Shown here piece by piece: positions 37,065 to 46,452 of a DNA stretch of 64,000 nt (position 1 is the stretch's first letter; the number at the start of each line of letters is the position of its first letter). Source of the DNA: Prochlorococcus sp. AG-347-J20 (lineage in GTDB: Bacteria; Cyanobacteriota; Cyanobacteriia; PCC-6307; Cyanobiaceae); assembly GCA_003281485.1 (NCBI GenBank), contig QCBW01000001.1:62001-126000 (forward strand), given 5' to 3'. The notes beneath the pieces were generated by a model. That model saw only the letters and a list, made by a program, of their open reading frames with translations, was not told the origin of the DNA and did no database searches. The translations under genes were made by a program, and so were the position numbers.

Positions 37065-38321
37065 ATGGCTATTCAAAGAATTTTCCATGATCCAATTCAC
37101 AAAGAAATAGTATTTGATTCAAATAAGCCAGAAGAGTTAATGATAATGGAATTAATTGATTCAATTGCTTTTCAAAGATTAAGAAGAATCAAACAGTTAG
37201 GGGCGGCATCATTACTTTTTCATGGTGCAGAATCGAGTAGATTTACTCACTCAATTGGCGTTTTTTGTATCGCAAGAAAAATATACAAAAGATTAGTTGA
37301 TATTAAATCTTCATTTTGCGAAAATAAATTTGTCCTTTATGGAGCAGCTCTTTTACATGATCTAGGTCATGGACCTTTGAGTCATACCAGTGAAACAATA
37401 TTCGATCATAATCACGAAAAATGGTCTCAAAAACTAGTTAAAGATTATTCTCCGATAAGTTCAATACTCAAGAAATATGACAACAAATTACCTAAACAAA
37501 TTGGGGAGTTATTTGAATCAAAACAACTATTTTCAAAACCTTTAAAAACTTTGATAAGCAGTGAAATAGATTGTGATCGTCTCGATTATCTTTTACGAGA
37601 TAGTTATAATACTGGCACTAAATATGGCTTAGTAGATTTAGAAAGAATTATTTCAGCTCTCACTTTTACTCCCGATGGAAACATTGCAATCAAGCCAAAG
37701 GGAGTAATAGCTATTGAGCATTTCTTGGTGCTAAGAAATTTGATGTACAGAACAATTTATAACCACAGAATAAATGAGATATCAACTAGGATTCTTGAAA
37801 AAATAATACAAACAATAAAGTATAAATTTGAAAAGAAAATTTGGTTAGATAAGTCTCTTCAAAAATGGATATTTTCTCCAGAAAAGGTTAATTTTGATGA
37901 TTTCATAAGAAATGATGATGTAACCTTTTACTACCATTTGATTAGATGGAAAGATGAAGCTTTTGAGCCACTATCTACTCTTTGCAAAATGTTTGTTAAT
38001 AGAGATTTATTAAAGGGATCAGATATAAGTTTTTTATCTAAAGTAGATAGGTTAAAAATCCTTGCATTTGCAAGAAAATTATGTGAAATAAATAATTATG
38101 ATTCAGAAATATTTTGTGGAATTAAGGAAAGATCTTGTAAGGGTTTTGAATCTAACAATGCACTAAAAATATGGGATGGCACATATCAAAACTCATTAGA
38201 AAATAATTCTGCACTAATAAAAACTCTAATGAAATCTGAAGAAACCTCTTTTATTATTTATCCAAGTGAGTTCAAAAAAGAAGTGAATAATCAAATTTCA
38301 TTATTGAAAAATAATTTCTAA
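37065..38321 (+). CDS. HD-domain phosphohydrolase, dGTPase-like
   Basis: The 418-residue protein carries the HD metal-binding signature: FTHSIGVFCIAR with His, AALLHDLGHGPLSHTSE (residues about 98-114) and EIDCDRLDYLLRDSY with the distal Asp. These proteins hydrolyse nucleotides such as dGTP or other phosphoesters. The substrate is not established for this subgroup. It ends 10 bases before minC on the same strand and may share a transcript with it. Confidence 0.85.
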   Translation: MAIQRIFHDPIHKEIVFDSNKPEELMIMELIDSIAFQRLRRIKQLGAASLLFHGAESSRFTHSIGVFCIARKIYKRLVDIKSSFCENKFVLYGAALLHDLGHGPLSHTSETIFDHNHEKWSQKLVKDYSPISSILKKYDNKLPKQIGELFESKQLFSKPLKTLISSEIDCDRLDYLLRDSYNTGTKYGLVDLERIISALTFTPDGNIAIKPKGVIAIEHFLVLRNLMYRTIYNHRINEISTRILEKIIQTIKYKFEKKIWLDKSLQKWIFSPEKVNFDDFIRNDDVTFYYHLIRWKDEAFEPLSTLCKMFVNRDLLKGSDISFLSKVDRLKILAFARKLCEINNYDSEIFCGIKERSCKGFESNNALKIWDGTYQNSLENNSALIKTLMKSEETSFIIYPSEFKKEVNNQISLLKNNF

Positions 38322-38331
38322 ATTCAATACG

Positions 38332-38991
38332 ATGAAAATAGTCATAAATCAACTTAATGGTAGATATCTAGATACAATTTCTTTAGAAAATCTGGACAAT
38401 ATCAATGAAAGTTTGAAAAAATTTTCCTCGATGAACGAACCTCTTGAAGCAAAAATATTCGCAATCAATGAATCAATAAGTGCTCATCAATTACTAAAAC
38501 TCAAAAATAATTTTGACAAAATTAATATTTCTTCCTTAAAAATTTACTCAAATAAGCGAGATATCGTCTTAGCCGGAAAGTCCTTAAAATTAGATTCAAC
38601 CTTTATTAAAGAAGAAGTAAAAAATAAATTACTTTTAATGAATTCAAAAAAGGGAGAAGATATCCTTCATCAAGGAACAGTAAGATCAGGAGACAGAATA
38701 TCTTCAAATGGAAACCTTTGCATTATTGGAGATGTTAATCCAGGGGCCATAGTTTCTTCAAAAAAAAATATTTACGTTTGGGGAAAACTACTTGGGATAG
38801 CCTTTGCAGGGAAGGGGGGGAATAATTATGCCTCGATTGCATCTCTTTACTTAAATCCTTTACAGTTAAGAATTGCTGATGTGATAGCTATTGGTCCAAA
38901 GGATAAACCTAAAAATCATTACCCTGAGATTGCTGTAATAAATAATCAAACAATAATAATCAAGCCTTACATAATTGAGACCAAAATTTAA
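38332..38991 (+). CDS. minC: Septum site-determining protein MinC
   Basis: MinC blocks FtsZ polymerisation away from midcell. The C-terminal beta-helix domain is clear: GTVRSGDRISSNGNLCIIGD, then VNPGAIVSSKKNIYVWGKLL, then LRIADVIAIGPK. The N-terminal domain is more diverged. It precedes minD and minE, the standard order. Confidence 0.9.
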   Translation: MKIVINQLNGRYLDTISLENLDNINESLKKFSSMNEPLEAKIFAINESISAHQLLKLKNNFDKINISSLKIYSNKRDIVLAGKSLKLDSTFIKEEVKNKLLLMNSKKGEDILHQGTVRSGDRISSNGNLCIIGDVNPGAIVSSKKNIYVWGKLLGIAFAGKGGNNYASIASLYLNPLQLRIADVIAIGPKDKPKNHYPEIAVINNQTIIIKPYIIETKI

Positions 38992-39103
38992 TAAATAGTT
39001 TGCAATAAATTAATTTATAGTTGGTAAATTTAAGAATTACTTAATATTTAAAATATTTAACTTTCCGAAAAAGGTCCCTATTATTTGAAAAATCCCTAAT
39101 TTC

Positions 39104-39919
39104 GTGGCGGAAAATACTCGCACAATATTAATTTGTTCAGGCAAAGGTGGAGTTGGTAAAACCACTTTAACTGCAAACCTAGGCATCGCACTTGCCAGCA
39201 GCGGAGCATCTACTGCTGTCTTAGATGCTGATTTTGGCCTAAGAAATTTAGATCTTCTTCTAGGTTTAGAAAATCGCATAATATATACGGCTCAAGATGT
39301 TCTGGACAAAAATTGCCGTCTTGACCAAGCACTGGTCAGGCATAAAAAAGAACCTAATTTAGCTCTTCTTCCCGCTGGAGATCCTAGGATGTTGGATTGG
39401 ATGAAGCCTGAAGATATGAAAAAAATTAGTGAGCTGCTTAGTGAAAAATTTGACTTTGTTTTAGTAGATTGTCCTGCTGGGGTTGAGGATGGTTTTAAGA
39501 ATGCTCTAGCTGCATGCAAAGAAGCCATTGTTGTAACCAATCCAGAATTATCTGCCGTAAGAGATGCAGATCGTGTGATTGGGATTCTAAACACCTCAGA
39601 TATTGAGCCTATTCAGCTCGTAATAAACAGAGTTCGTCCTAATATGATGGCTAGTCAAGAAATGTTATCTATTGAAGATGTTCAAGGCATCCTTTCTTTA
39701 CCTTTATTAGGCATTGTCTTAGAGGATGAACAGGTAATAATAAGTACAAACAGGGGGGAGCCACTAACACTCTCAGATGGTAGATCTCCAGCCAAAAAAT
39801 GTTATTTGAATGTTTCTCAAAGACTTACTGGAATGGAAGTCCCTATTATTGATCCGAAAAATGAAGGTAAAAGCCTTAAAGATAAATTCATGAGATTGAT
39901 GCAAACAAAGGTTTTTTAA
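39104..39919 (+). CDS. minD: Septum site-determining ATPase MinD
   Basis: MinD is the membrane-binding ATPase that recruits MinC. It uses a GTG start at 39104. The deviant Walker A motif [10 protein letters not shown] lies near residue 10, switch motifs [12 protein letters not shown] and [10 protein letters not shown] follow, and the C-terminal amphipathic membrane-targeting helix ([15 protein letters not shown]) is present. It is followed after one base by minE. Confidence 0.96.
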   Translation: MAENTRTILICSGKGGVGKTTLTANLGIALASSGASTAVLDADFGLRNLDLLLGLENRIIYTAQDVLDKNCRLDQALVRHKKEPNLALLPAGDPRMLDWMKPEDMKKISELLSEKFDFVLVDCPAGVEDGFKNALAACKEAIVVTNPELSAVRDADRVIGILNTSDIEPIQLVINRVRPNMMASQEMLSIEDVQGILSLPLLGIVLEDEQVIISTNRGEPLTLSDGRSPAKKCYLNVSQRLTGMEVPIIDPKNEGKSLKDKFMRLMQTKVF

Positions 39920-39920
39920 A

Positions 39921-40256
39921 ATGATGACCCTAAGAGATCTTATAAACAAGTTACTGGGCAGAGAACCTGCTAGTGCAAATACAGCTAGAGAAAGATTACA
40001 ACTTGTGTTGGCTCATGACAGAGTCGATATGGGTACGTTATCTACTGATCTTTTAGACAAAATGAGAAAAGAAATACTTGATGTTGTTGCTAAATATGTC
40101 GAGATTGATTTTGAAGAGGTAGCAGTAAGTTTAGAAACTGAAGACAGAATGACTGCATTAGTTGCCAATTTGCCAATTAAAAGGACTCTTTCAGGAGAAA
40201 TAAAATTTAAAAAAAATGATAAGAATGCTAAAAACGATAAAGGTTCTAAAAAGTAA
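39921..40256 (+). CDS. minE: Cell division topological specificity factor MinE
   Basis: MinE stimulates MinD ATPase and drives pole-to-pole oscillation. The 111-residue product shows the N-terminal MinD-binding region ([20 protein letters not shown]), then the topological-specificity domain ([20 protein letters not shown]) and a Lys-rich extension ending KNDKGSKK. It starts one base after minD. Confidence 0.95.
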   Translation: MMTLRDLINKLLGREPASANTARERLQLVLAHDRVDMGTLSTDLLDKMRKEILDVVAKYVEIDFEEVAVSLETEDRMTALVANLPIKRTLSGEIKFKKNDKNAKNDKGSKK

Positions 40257-40319
40257 TAAATTTAAAAAAAACTAAAAATACCGATAATTGATCCTTCATA
40301 AATGTAAGATGGAATGATT

Positions 40320-40391
40320 GCCGGCTTAGCTCAGCGGTAGAGCAGCGCTTTTGTAAAGCGAAGGTCATCAGTTCAAATCTGTTAGCCGGCA
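40320..40391 (+). tRNA. tRNA-Thr (TGT)
   Basis: A 72-base cloverleaf with acceptor GCCGGCT/AGCCGGC, D arm TAGCTCAGCGGTAGAGCA, anticodon stem-loop CGCTTTTGTAAAGCG with TGT, and T arm AGTTCAAATCT. CCA is not encoded. Confidence 0.96.
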
Positions 40392-40400
40392 TTTCATTTT

Positions 40401-40568
40401 TTAATTTCGTTTAATATTTTTTCCAGAGAAAAGCAAGATCAAAAATAATAAAGCGATAATAGGAAATAATCTAATTTCAAGAACATGCTCTAAAAAAGAG
40501 GTAAAAGGCTCGAATATCCAATAAGTAAAAAATTGAATTAATAAAACAATCAATAGTAATAAAAACAT
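40401..40568 (-). CDS. Putative 55-residue membrane protein coupled to tsaC
   Basis: A minus-strand ATG at 40568 overlaps the tsaC stop as TAATG and opens 55 codons to TAA at 40401. The product has two hydrophobic helices (residues 2-19 and 35-48) separated by EPFTSFLEHVLEIR, and a basic tail. The overlap implies translational coupling to tsaC. No family is recognised. Confidence 0.55.
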   Translation of the reverse strand: MFLLLLIVLLIQFFTYWIFEPFTSFLEHVLEIRLFPIIALLFLILLFSGKNIKRN

Positions 40569-41149
40569 TAATTTAATTCCTTTATAAATACTTCTCCTCC
40601 TCTAACAAGCCTCCATTCTCCACTCTTCTCCCATAATATAATGGTACTTGCTTTTCCACTACCCTTTTCCCAAGGTATAGGTCCTAGAATATCTATAGCG
40701 GGAAAATCTAAAGCAATTCCCTCAGCTGTAATTGATCCCTTAAGACCTGAAATATTTGCGCTTGAAGTTAACAATGGACCTGTTTCTTTCATTAGAGATT
40801 GAGCCATATATGAATCTGGAATTCTCAAACCAAGTGTAAAATCACTACTAGTGAGAATTCCAGTCTCCCTATTTTTAACAGGAATAATCATCGTTAATGC
40901 TCCAGGCCAATATTTTGCAGCTATATTTTCGAAATCTCTTAAAGCTGATTTATGAACGTAATCTACTAAATGTTCATATTCTGAAGCCATAAGAATTAAT
41001 GGTTTATTTTTATCTCTTTTCTTTAACTCATAAATAGTTTTCGAGAATTTTGGAAGGCATCCAATTGCAGGTAAGGTGTCGGTTTGAAAAATTACAGGTA
41101 ACCCACTTTTAAGAATTTTCAAAGCTGATTTGCAATTTACTAAATTCAT
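40568..41149 (-). CDS. tsaC: L-threonylcarbamoyladenylate synthase (Sua5/YciO/YrdC family)
   Basis: TsaC makes the threonylcarbamoyl-AMP used for the t6A tRNA modification. The 193-residue YrdC fold is recognisable by PVIFQTDTLPAIGCLP, KKRDKNKPLILMAS, YWPGALTMIIPV and LGLRIPDSYMAQSL, and a C-terminal GEWRLVRGGEV. It lies downstream of prmC on the same strand. Confidence 0.9.
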   Translation of the reverse strand: MNLVNCKSALKILKSGLPVIFQTDTLPAIGCLPKFSKTIYELKKRDKNKPLILMASEYEHLVDYVHKSALRDFENIAAKYWPGALTMIIPVKNRETGILTSSDFTLGLRIPDSYMAQSLMKETGPLLTSSANISGLKGSITAEGIALDFPAIDILGPIPWEKGSGKASTIILWEKSGEWRLVRGGEVFIKELN

Positions 41150-41170
41150 CTAGAATTTTTAACAAATAAT

Positions 41171-42040
41171 CTATTTATATCTTCCAATAGTAAACCTACC
41201 AATCCCTGAAAAATCATTAACAATTTCCACTGATTTAAATTTATTTTGAATAAGTAATTTTTTTACTTTTTCAGCTTGATCAAAATGATTCTCTAAAATA
41301 AGCCAACCATTCTCTTTTAGGTAAAAAGGTGCTTTTTGAATTATTTCTTTAATATGGCTTAAACCATCTTCACCACCCAATAAAGCTTTCTTAGGTTCAA
41401 AATTTTTAACTGCTTTTGGTAATTTGTCATAAGTATCTAAGGGAATATATGGCGGATTAGAAATAGCCAGATCTAATTTACCTTTATAATTTTCAAGCGG
41501 ATTCCACCAATGACCGCAGTAAAATCTTAAATTGTTTTGTTCAGAAGAATCTATAAAATTTTTATTAGCAATATCTAATGCATCTTGATCAATATCAGTT
41601 GCTATTCCCTCAGACAATGGATAAGCTAATGCCAAAGCAATACTTATAGCCCCTGATCCAGTTCCTAATTCAGCAAAAATTAATTTTTGGGATTGTCTTC
41701 CAAATTTATTGAAGACAATATCAATTAAATACTCCGTCTCTACTCTTGGGATAAGTACTTTATCTGTAACTTTTAATTTTAAATCCCTCCAATAAGTTAA
41801 CCCACAAAGATACTGAATTGGAATCGAGTTTATTACATGATCTTCCCATATTGATTCGAGGTAATCTAAATTTTTTTTAAGATATAAGTAATTATCAGTT
41901 TTTGAGCAAGAAAAATTTAAATCACTAGTAGATATCCCGCCTATAGAGTCAAGCAAAAAAACCAAAGATTGTTGATCTCCTCCTTTTAAAAGTTGTCTAT
42001 TTTTCCAAAATAATAATTCTTTTACAGGAATTCTTGGCAT
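41171..42040 (-). CDS. prmC: Release factor glutamine methyltransferase
   Basis: PrmC methylates the Gln of the GGQ motif in class 1 release factors. The 289-residue protein has the SAM-binding block FAELGTGSGAISIALA and the catalytic NPPY in LAISNPPYIPLDTYD. LIPRVETEYLID precedes them as in HemK-type enzymes. It is followed by tsaC and preceded by psbM on the same strand. Confidence 0.93.
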   Translation of the reverse strand: MPRIPVKELLFWKNRQLLKGGDQQSLVFLLDSIGGISTSDLNFSCSKTDNYLYLKKNLDYLESIWEDHVINSIPIQYLCGLTYWRDLKLKVTDKVLIPRVETEYLIDIVFNKFGRQSQKLIFAELGTGSGAISIALALAYPLSEGIATDIDQDALDIANKNFIDSSEQNNLRFYCGHWWNPLENYKGKLDLAISNPPYIPLDTYDKLPKAVKNFEPKKALLGGEDGLSHIKEIIQKAPFYLKENGWLILENHFDQAEKVKKLLIQNKFKSVEIVNDFSGIGRFTIGRYK

Positions 42041-42051
42041 TAATGAAGGTA

Positions 42052-42204
42052 TTAGCGTTTTGGACCAAGCCTACCTTTACTTGAGTCTGAGTAGAAGCTT
42101 GATTTTTCGCCATCTTGTGTAGATATAAATAAACCTATGAGGAATATCGTGGGCACTCCTACGAACAAAAGACTTGCTACAAATCCAAAATTAGTTGTTT
42201 CCAT
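42052..42204 (-). CDS. psbM: Photosystem II protein M
   Basis: The 50-residue product METTNFGFVASLLFVGVPTI, then FLIGLFISTQDGEKSSFYSD, has the PsbM single transmembrane helix that sits at the PSII dimer interface. The C-terminal extension after the helix is longer than in most cyanobacteria, as I recall for Prochlorococcus. Its place between ferredoxin and prmC fits. The identification is by sequence pattern. Confidence 0.82.
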   Translation of the reverse strand: METTNFGFVASLLFVGVPTIFLIGLFISTQDGEKSSFYSDSSKGRLGPKR

Positions 42205-42307
42205 TTAATAGTCGATATCAGTTAGGTATTAAGACTATAGACACATAAATTGAAATAAAGTGGAAAAATAAACAAATTTTATCAACTGATTTACAGTCTT
42301 AAACAAT

Positions 42308-42670
42308 TTAGCGAGGTAATTTTTTATTTTCACTAATTTTTTTTAAGTCTTCTAAATCTGAGGGAGGAGATTGAGGTTTTGTCAAGATAACTGCTGATGA
42401 CTTTATTAATGTTTGGCATGCAAGACGCCAATTTTCTGGTCTATTTTTGAGTTTCTCTTCTTCAACGGTTGTGAGAGGGCTTAAAGAATTTTTATTTCCA
42501 CCTTCAACTGAAATAAAACAAGTACTACATTGTCCTGCCCCCCCACAGTTTCCTAAAATACCTTTCAAACCATAAAGTTTTAAATTTTCTTTGATTATGA
42601 GTTCTCTTAAATTTTCTCCAGGATTGCATTGAACTTCTAAATCTTCTCGGATGAATCTGATTGTTGCCAT
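42308..42670 (-). CDS. 2Fe-2S ferredoxin
   Basis: The 120-residue protein has the plant-type 2Fe-2S loop: LGNCGGAGQCSTCF supplies three cluster Cys residues and RLACQTLI the fourth. It carries electrons in soluble redox chains. It differs from the main photosynthetic ferredoxin in length and in the acidic/basic C-terminal extension, so it is more likely a specialised ferredoxin. It lies upstream of psbM and divergent from psbB. Confidence 0.88.
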   Translation of the reverse strand: MATIRFIREDLEVQCNPGENLRELIIKENLKLYGLKGILGNCGGAGQCSTCFISVEGGNKNSLSPLTTVEEEKLKNRPENWRLACQTLIKSSAVILTKPQSPPSDLEDLKKISENKKLPR

Positions 42671-42894
42671 TTTTTTTTGTTATTTTTCTTATTTTGGCGT
42701 TTTACTTTGAGAATTGTGACCAAAATATTAACAATTTTTAGTAAAAAATTCCTCATAAAACCAGTCATACAAATTGATTTACCCAATTTTTGCAAGAAAA
42801 TAAATTTATTTACAAAAATCCCTCAAAGACTAAAAAATCCCTTACTATCGTGATGTTTAGCTGTTTACTCAGCATAGTTACTAGAAATTAACCG

Positions 42895-44418
42895 ATGGGA
42901 TTGCCTTGGTATCGAGTTCACACAGTAGTTATTAATGACCCAGGTCGACTACTTGCTGTGCATCTTATGCATACTGCATTATTAGCCGGCTGGGCCGGCT
43001 CTATGGCTCTTTATGAATTAGCCATTTTTGACCCTTCTGATGCCGTTCTCAATCCAATGTGGAGACAGGGAATGTACGTAATGCCATTCATGGCAAGACT
43101 TGGTATCACAAGTAGTTGGAACGGATGGGATATTACCGGTGCTACAGGAGTTGATCCAGGATTCTGGAGTTTTGAAGGAGTTGCAGCAGCACACATAGTG
43201 TTCAGCGGACTTTTAATGTTAGCCTCAATTTGGCATTGGACTTACTGGGATTTGGATTTATGGGAGGATTCAAGAACTGGAGAACCCGCTTTAGATCTTC
43301 CTAGAATTTTTGGAATTCATCTTCTTTTGGCAGGATTAACATGTTTTGGATTTGGAGCTTTTCATTGCGCAAATGTTGGGATTTGGGTTTCCGATCCTTA
43401 TGGTTTAACTGGTCATGTAGAGCCAGTAGCTCCCTCATGGGGAGTTGAAGGATTTAATCCTTTTAATCCAGGAGGAATCGTTGCAAATCACATAGCAGCT
43501 GGACTAATGGGTATCATTGGAGGAATATTTCACATTACTAATAGACCTGGAGAAAGACTTTATAGAGCTTTAAAACTTGGAAGCCTTGAAGGGGTATTAG
43601 CAAGCGCTCTAGCAGCGGTACTCTTTGTATCTTTTGTCGTGTCGGGCACAATGTGGTATGGCTCAGCAACAACTCCAGTGGAGTTATTTGGTCCAACAAG
43701 ATATCAATGGGATTCAGGCTATTTCAAAACTGAAATTAATAGAAGAGTTCAAGCAGCGATAGATAATGGTGCTTCAAAGGAAGAAGCTTATGCTTCGATT
43801 CCAGAGAAATTAGCCTTCTATGATTATGTTGGAAATAGCCCTGCTAAAGGGGGATTATTCAGAGTTGGAGCTCTAGTCAATGGAGATGGTTTACCAACTG
43901 GTTGGCAGGGTCACATTGCTTTTCAAGACAAAGAAGGTAATGAGTTAGAAGTTAGAAGAATACCTAATTTCTTTGAAAATTTCCCAGTCATTCTCGAAGA
44001 TAAAGAAGGCAACGTAAGAGCAGATATCCCATTTAGGAGGGCAGAAGCCAAGTATTCATTTGAACAAACTGGCATTACTGCAACTATCTATGGTGGTGAT
44101 CTAAATGGTCAAACATTTACTGATCCTGCAGTTGTTAAACGATTAGCTAGAAAAGCTCAGCTTGGAGAGGCATTTAAATTCGATAGAGAGACTTATAAAT
44201 CCGATGGTGTATTCCGAAGCTCCCCAAGAGCATGGTTTACATATGCACATCTATGTTTCGGATTGCTATTCTTGTTTGGCCACTGGTGGCATGCATCAAG
44301 AACTCTCTATAGGAATTCCTTTGCTGGAATTGACGCTGAGATTGGTGACCAGGTTGAATTTGGTTTATTCAAAAAGCTTGGTGACGAAACCACAAGAAGA
44401 ATCCCAGGAAGGGTTTAA
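42895..44418 (+). CDS. psbB: Photosystem II chlorophyll-binding protein CP47
   Basis: CP47 is the PSII core antenna with six transmembrane helices. The 507-residue product matches along its length: [58 protein letters not shown], the large lumenal loop with [20 protein letters not shown], and [18 protein letters not shown] near the C-terminus. psbT follows 23 bases downstream. Confidence 0.98.
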   Translation: MGLPWYRVHTVVINDPGRLLAVHLMHTALLAGWAGSMALYELAIFDPSDAVLNPMWRQGMYVMPFMARLGITSSWNGWDITGATGVDPGFWSFEGVAAAHIVFSGLLMLASIWHWTYWDLDLWEDSRTGEPALDLPRIFGIHLLLAGLTCFGFGAFHCANVGIWVSDPYGLTGHVEPVAPSWGVEGFNPFNPGGIVANHIAAGLMGIIGGIFHITNRPGERLYRALKLGSLEGVLASALAAVLFVSFVVSGTMWYGSATTPVELFGPTRYQWDSGYFKTEINRRVQAAIDNGASKEEAYASIPEKLAFYDYVGNSPAKGGLFRVGALVNGDGLPTGWQGHIAFQDKEGNELEVRRIPNFFENFPVILEDKEGNVRADIPFRRAEAKYSFEQTGITATIYGGDLNGQTFTDPAVVKRLARKAQLGEAFKFDRETYKSDGVFRSSPRAWFTYAHLCFGLLFLFGHWWHASRTLYRNSFAGIDAEIGDQVEFGLFKKLGDETTRRIPGRV

Positions 44419-44441
44419 ACTAAACTTTATTATTTAATCTT

Positions 44442-44540
44442 ATGGAAGCTTTTGCTTACGTTCTTATTTTAACTCTCGCAGTTGTCACGTTATTCTTCGC
44501 TGTCGCCTTTAGGGATCCACCTAAATTTGATAGGAAGTGA
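44442..44540 (+). CDS. psbT: Photosystem II protein T
   Basis: The 32-residue peptide [20 protein letters not shown], then [12 protein letters not shown], matches PsbT closely: one transmembrane helix and the conserved FRDPPKF tail. It is cotranscribed with psbB and ends just before a strong terminator. Confidence 0.96.
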   Translation: MEAFAYVLILTLAVVTLFFAVAFRDPPKFDRK

Positions 44541-44546
44541 ATTTTT

Positions 44547-44575
44547 AAAAAACCTCTTTAAACAAGAGGTTTTTT
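44547..44575 (+). terminator. Terminator of psbB-psbT
   Basis: The perfect 12-base stem AAAAAACCTCTT (44547-44558) with AAGAGGTTTTTT (44564-44575) gives a T-run seven bases after psbT and separates it from nrdR. Confidence 0.88.
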
Positions 44576-44634
44576 ACTTTTCATAATAAAGGAATTACCT
44601 TACTATTAGAGTTAAGGTTATAATTTTTCGCTAA

Positions 44635-45114
44635 ATGCAGTGTCCAAACTGTCAAAATACAGATAGCAGAGTTTTGGAATCAAGATCTGCTGATAGTGGT
44701 AAAAGTGTTCGAAGAAGAAGAGAATGCTTAAATTGCAGCTTTAGATTTACCACCTATGAAAGAGTTGAAACAATGCCTGTTTCAGTAGTCAAAAAAGATG
44801 GGAGTAGAGAATTATTTGATAAACAAAAACTTTTCACTGGGATATCACGAGCTTGCGAAAAGACTAATTTCACAAGTGAATCAATTATTAATTTTGTAGA
44901 TGGAATTGAATCACAAATAATACAGGACTCTAATAAAGATATTAAATCTTCGCAAATTGGTGAGTTAATTCTTAAAGGCCTTCGGAAAGAGAACGAAGTG
45001 GCTTATATAAGGTATGCCTCAGTTTATAGAAAATTCAATGGAGTAAAAGACTTTATATCTACTCTTGAATCTCTAAAAAGTAGTTCAAAAAATCAATTAG
45101 CTTCAATTTTATAA
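44635..45114 (+). CDS. nrdR: Transcriptional repressor NrdR
   Basis: NrdR senses ATP/dATP and represses ribonucleotide reductase genes. The 159-residue protein has the N-terminal zinc ribbon (CPNC at 3-6, CLNC at 31-34) and an ATP-cone from about residue 49 ([20 protein letters not shown]). Its position between psbT and rpsA is the common picocyanobacterial order. Confidence 0.95.
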   Translation: MQCPNCQNTDSRVLESRSADSGKSVRRRRECLNCSFRFTTYERVETMPVSVVKKDGSRELFDKQKLFTGISRACEKTNFTSESIINFVDGIESQIIQDSNKDIKSSQIGELILKGLRKENEVAYIRYASVYRKFNGVKDFISTLESLKSSSKNQLASIL

Positions 45115-45193
45115 AATTCAGCGTCTTAAAGTGTAGAATACATAGCACAAACACATTTGCTATTGGTATGCAGGCTAATAGCATTCCATTCTA

Positions 45194-45208
45194 ACTACCG
45201 TAGGTAGT
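45194..45208 (+). promoter_or_regulatory. Hairpin in the rpsA leader
   Basis: The inverted repeat ACTACC-GTA-GGTAGT ends 14 bases before the rpsA ATG. Its place over the expected ribosome-binding region suggests translational control of S1. This is inference from position only. Confidence 0.35.
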
Positions 45209-45222
45209 CTGCACTGTATACA

Positions 45223-46314
45223 ATGATCGAAGATTCTTCTCAAACCATTAAAGAACTTGCTGAAGATAAAGAAATTAAAAATTCGTCTGAATTAGATAAT
45301 GATTTAGTTTCACAAAATGAGGAAGATTTATCTTTCGAAAGTAAAGATATTCCGTCAGCAGATTCTTCATCTAGCAGAACAAATACCGATTTCGATAATG
45401 CAGGATTTACACAAGAAGAATTTGCATCACTCTTAGGTAAATATGATTATAATTTTAAACCTGGCGATTTAGTAAAAGGTACAGTTTTTGCTCTGGAACC
45501 CAAAGGGGCCATGATAGATATAGGTGCTAAAACAGCAGCATTTATGCCTGTTCAGGAGGTTTCAATAAATAGAGTTGAAGGACTAAATGAAGTTTTAAGA
45601 CCTTCAGAAAGTAGAGAGTTTTTTATAATGAGTGAAGAAAATGAAGATGGCCAACTAGCACTTTCTATTAGAAGAATTGAATATCAAAGAGCATGGGAAA
45701 GAGTTAGACAACTGCAAAAAGAAGACGCAACAATATATTCTGAAGTTTTTGCAACAAACAGAGGGGGGGCTCTTGTAAGGGTAGAGGGTTTAAGAGGCTT
45801 TATTCCGGGTTCTCATATAAGTGCTCGAAAAATCAAAGATGACTTAGAAGGTGAGTATCTACCTTTAAAATTTCTTGAAGTTGATGAAGAGAGAAACAGA
45901 CTAGTATTAAGCCATAGAAGAGCTTTGGTTGAGAAAAAAATGAATAGACTTGAGGTAGGAGAAGTTGTTGTAGGTTCTGTTAAAGGGATTAAACCATACG
46001 GAGCTTTTATTGATATTGGAGGAGTAAGTGGTCTGTTACACATTTCTGAGATCAGTCATGAACATATTGAGACTCCTCATAATGTTCTGAATGTTAGTGA
46101 CCAAATGAAAGTAATGATAATTGATCTTGATTCAGAAAGAGGAAGAATTTCATTGTCTACAAAAGCACTTGAGCCTGAACCAGGAGATATGCTAACTGAC
46201 CCTCAAAAAGTTTTTAGTAAAGCTGAAGAAATGGCTGCAAAATATAAGCAAATGTTATTTGAGCAAACTGATGATAATGAAGAAATTCCTACAGCTTCGG
46301 CTGAAACAGTCTAA
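45223..46314 (+). CDS. rpsA: 30S ribosomal protein S1
   Basis: S1 helps recruit mRNA to the ribosome. The 363-residue protein has an acidic N-terminal tail (about 75 residues) and three S1 RNA-binding repeats: FKPGDLVKGTVFALEPKGAM, then TNRGGALVRVEGLRGFIPGS, then VGSVKGIKPYGAFIDIGGVS. The three-repeat size is typical of cyanobacteria, shorter than the six-repeat enterobacterial form. Confidence 0.95.
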   Translation: MIEDSSQTIKELAEDKEIKNSSELDNDLVSQNEEDLSFESKDIPSADSSSSRTNTDFDNAGFTQEEFASLLGKYDYNFKPGDLVKGTVFALEPKGAMIDIGAKTAAFMPVQEVSINRVEGLNEVLRPSESREFFIMSEENEDGQLALSIRRIEYQRAWERVRQLQKEDATIYSEVFATNRGGALVRVEGLRGFIPGSHISARKIKDDLEGEYLPLKFLEVDEERNRLVLSHRRALVEKKMNRLEVGEVVVGSVKGIKPYGAFIDIGGVSGLLHISEISHEHIETPHNVLNVSDQMKVMIIDLDSERGRISLSTKALEPEPGDMLTDPQKVFSKAEEMAAKYKQMLFEQTDDNEEIPTASAETV

Positions 46315-46452
46315 ATTTACTTTTTCCTGATGAACTTTTATTATCAAAAACAAAAGTCTATTAATTTTTAAAAAAATTTTTTAAAGTTACAATCGTTGAT
46401 TAGTTACTACGGTCTAATTTAAGATAAATCTCAACATTACAAATCATATTAA

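Noticed and set aside
46315-46452. SAM-type riboswitch upstream of metK
   Set aside because: The 138-base leader is AT-rich with no recognisable kink-turn or SAM-aptamer elements, so no riboswitch is claimed.
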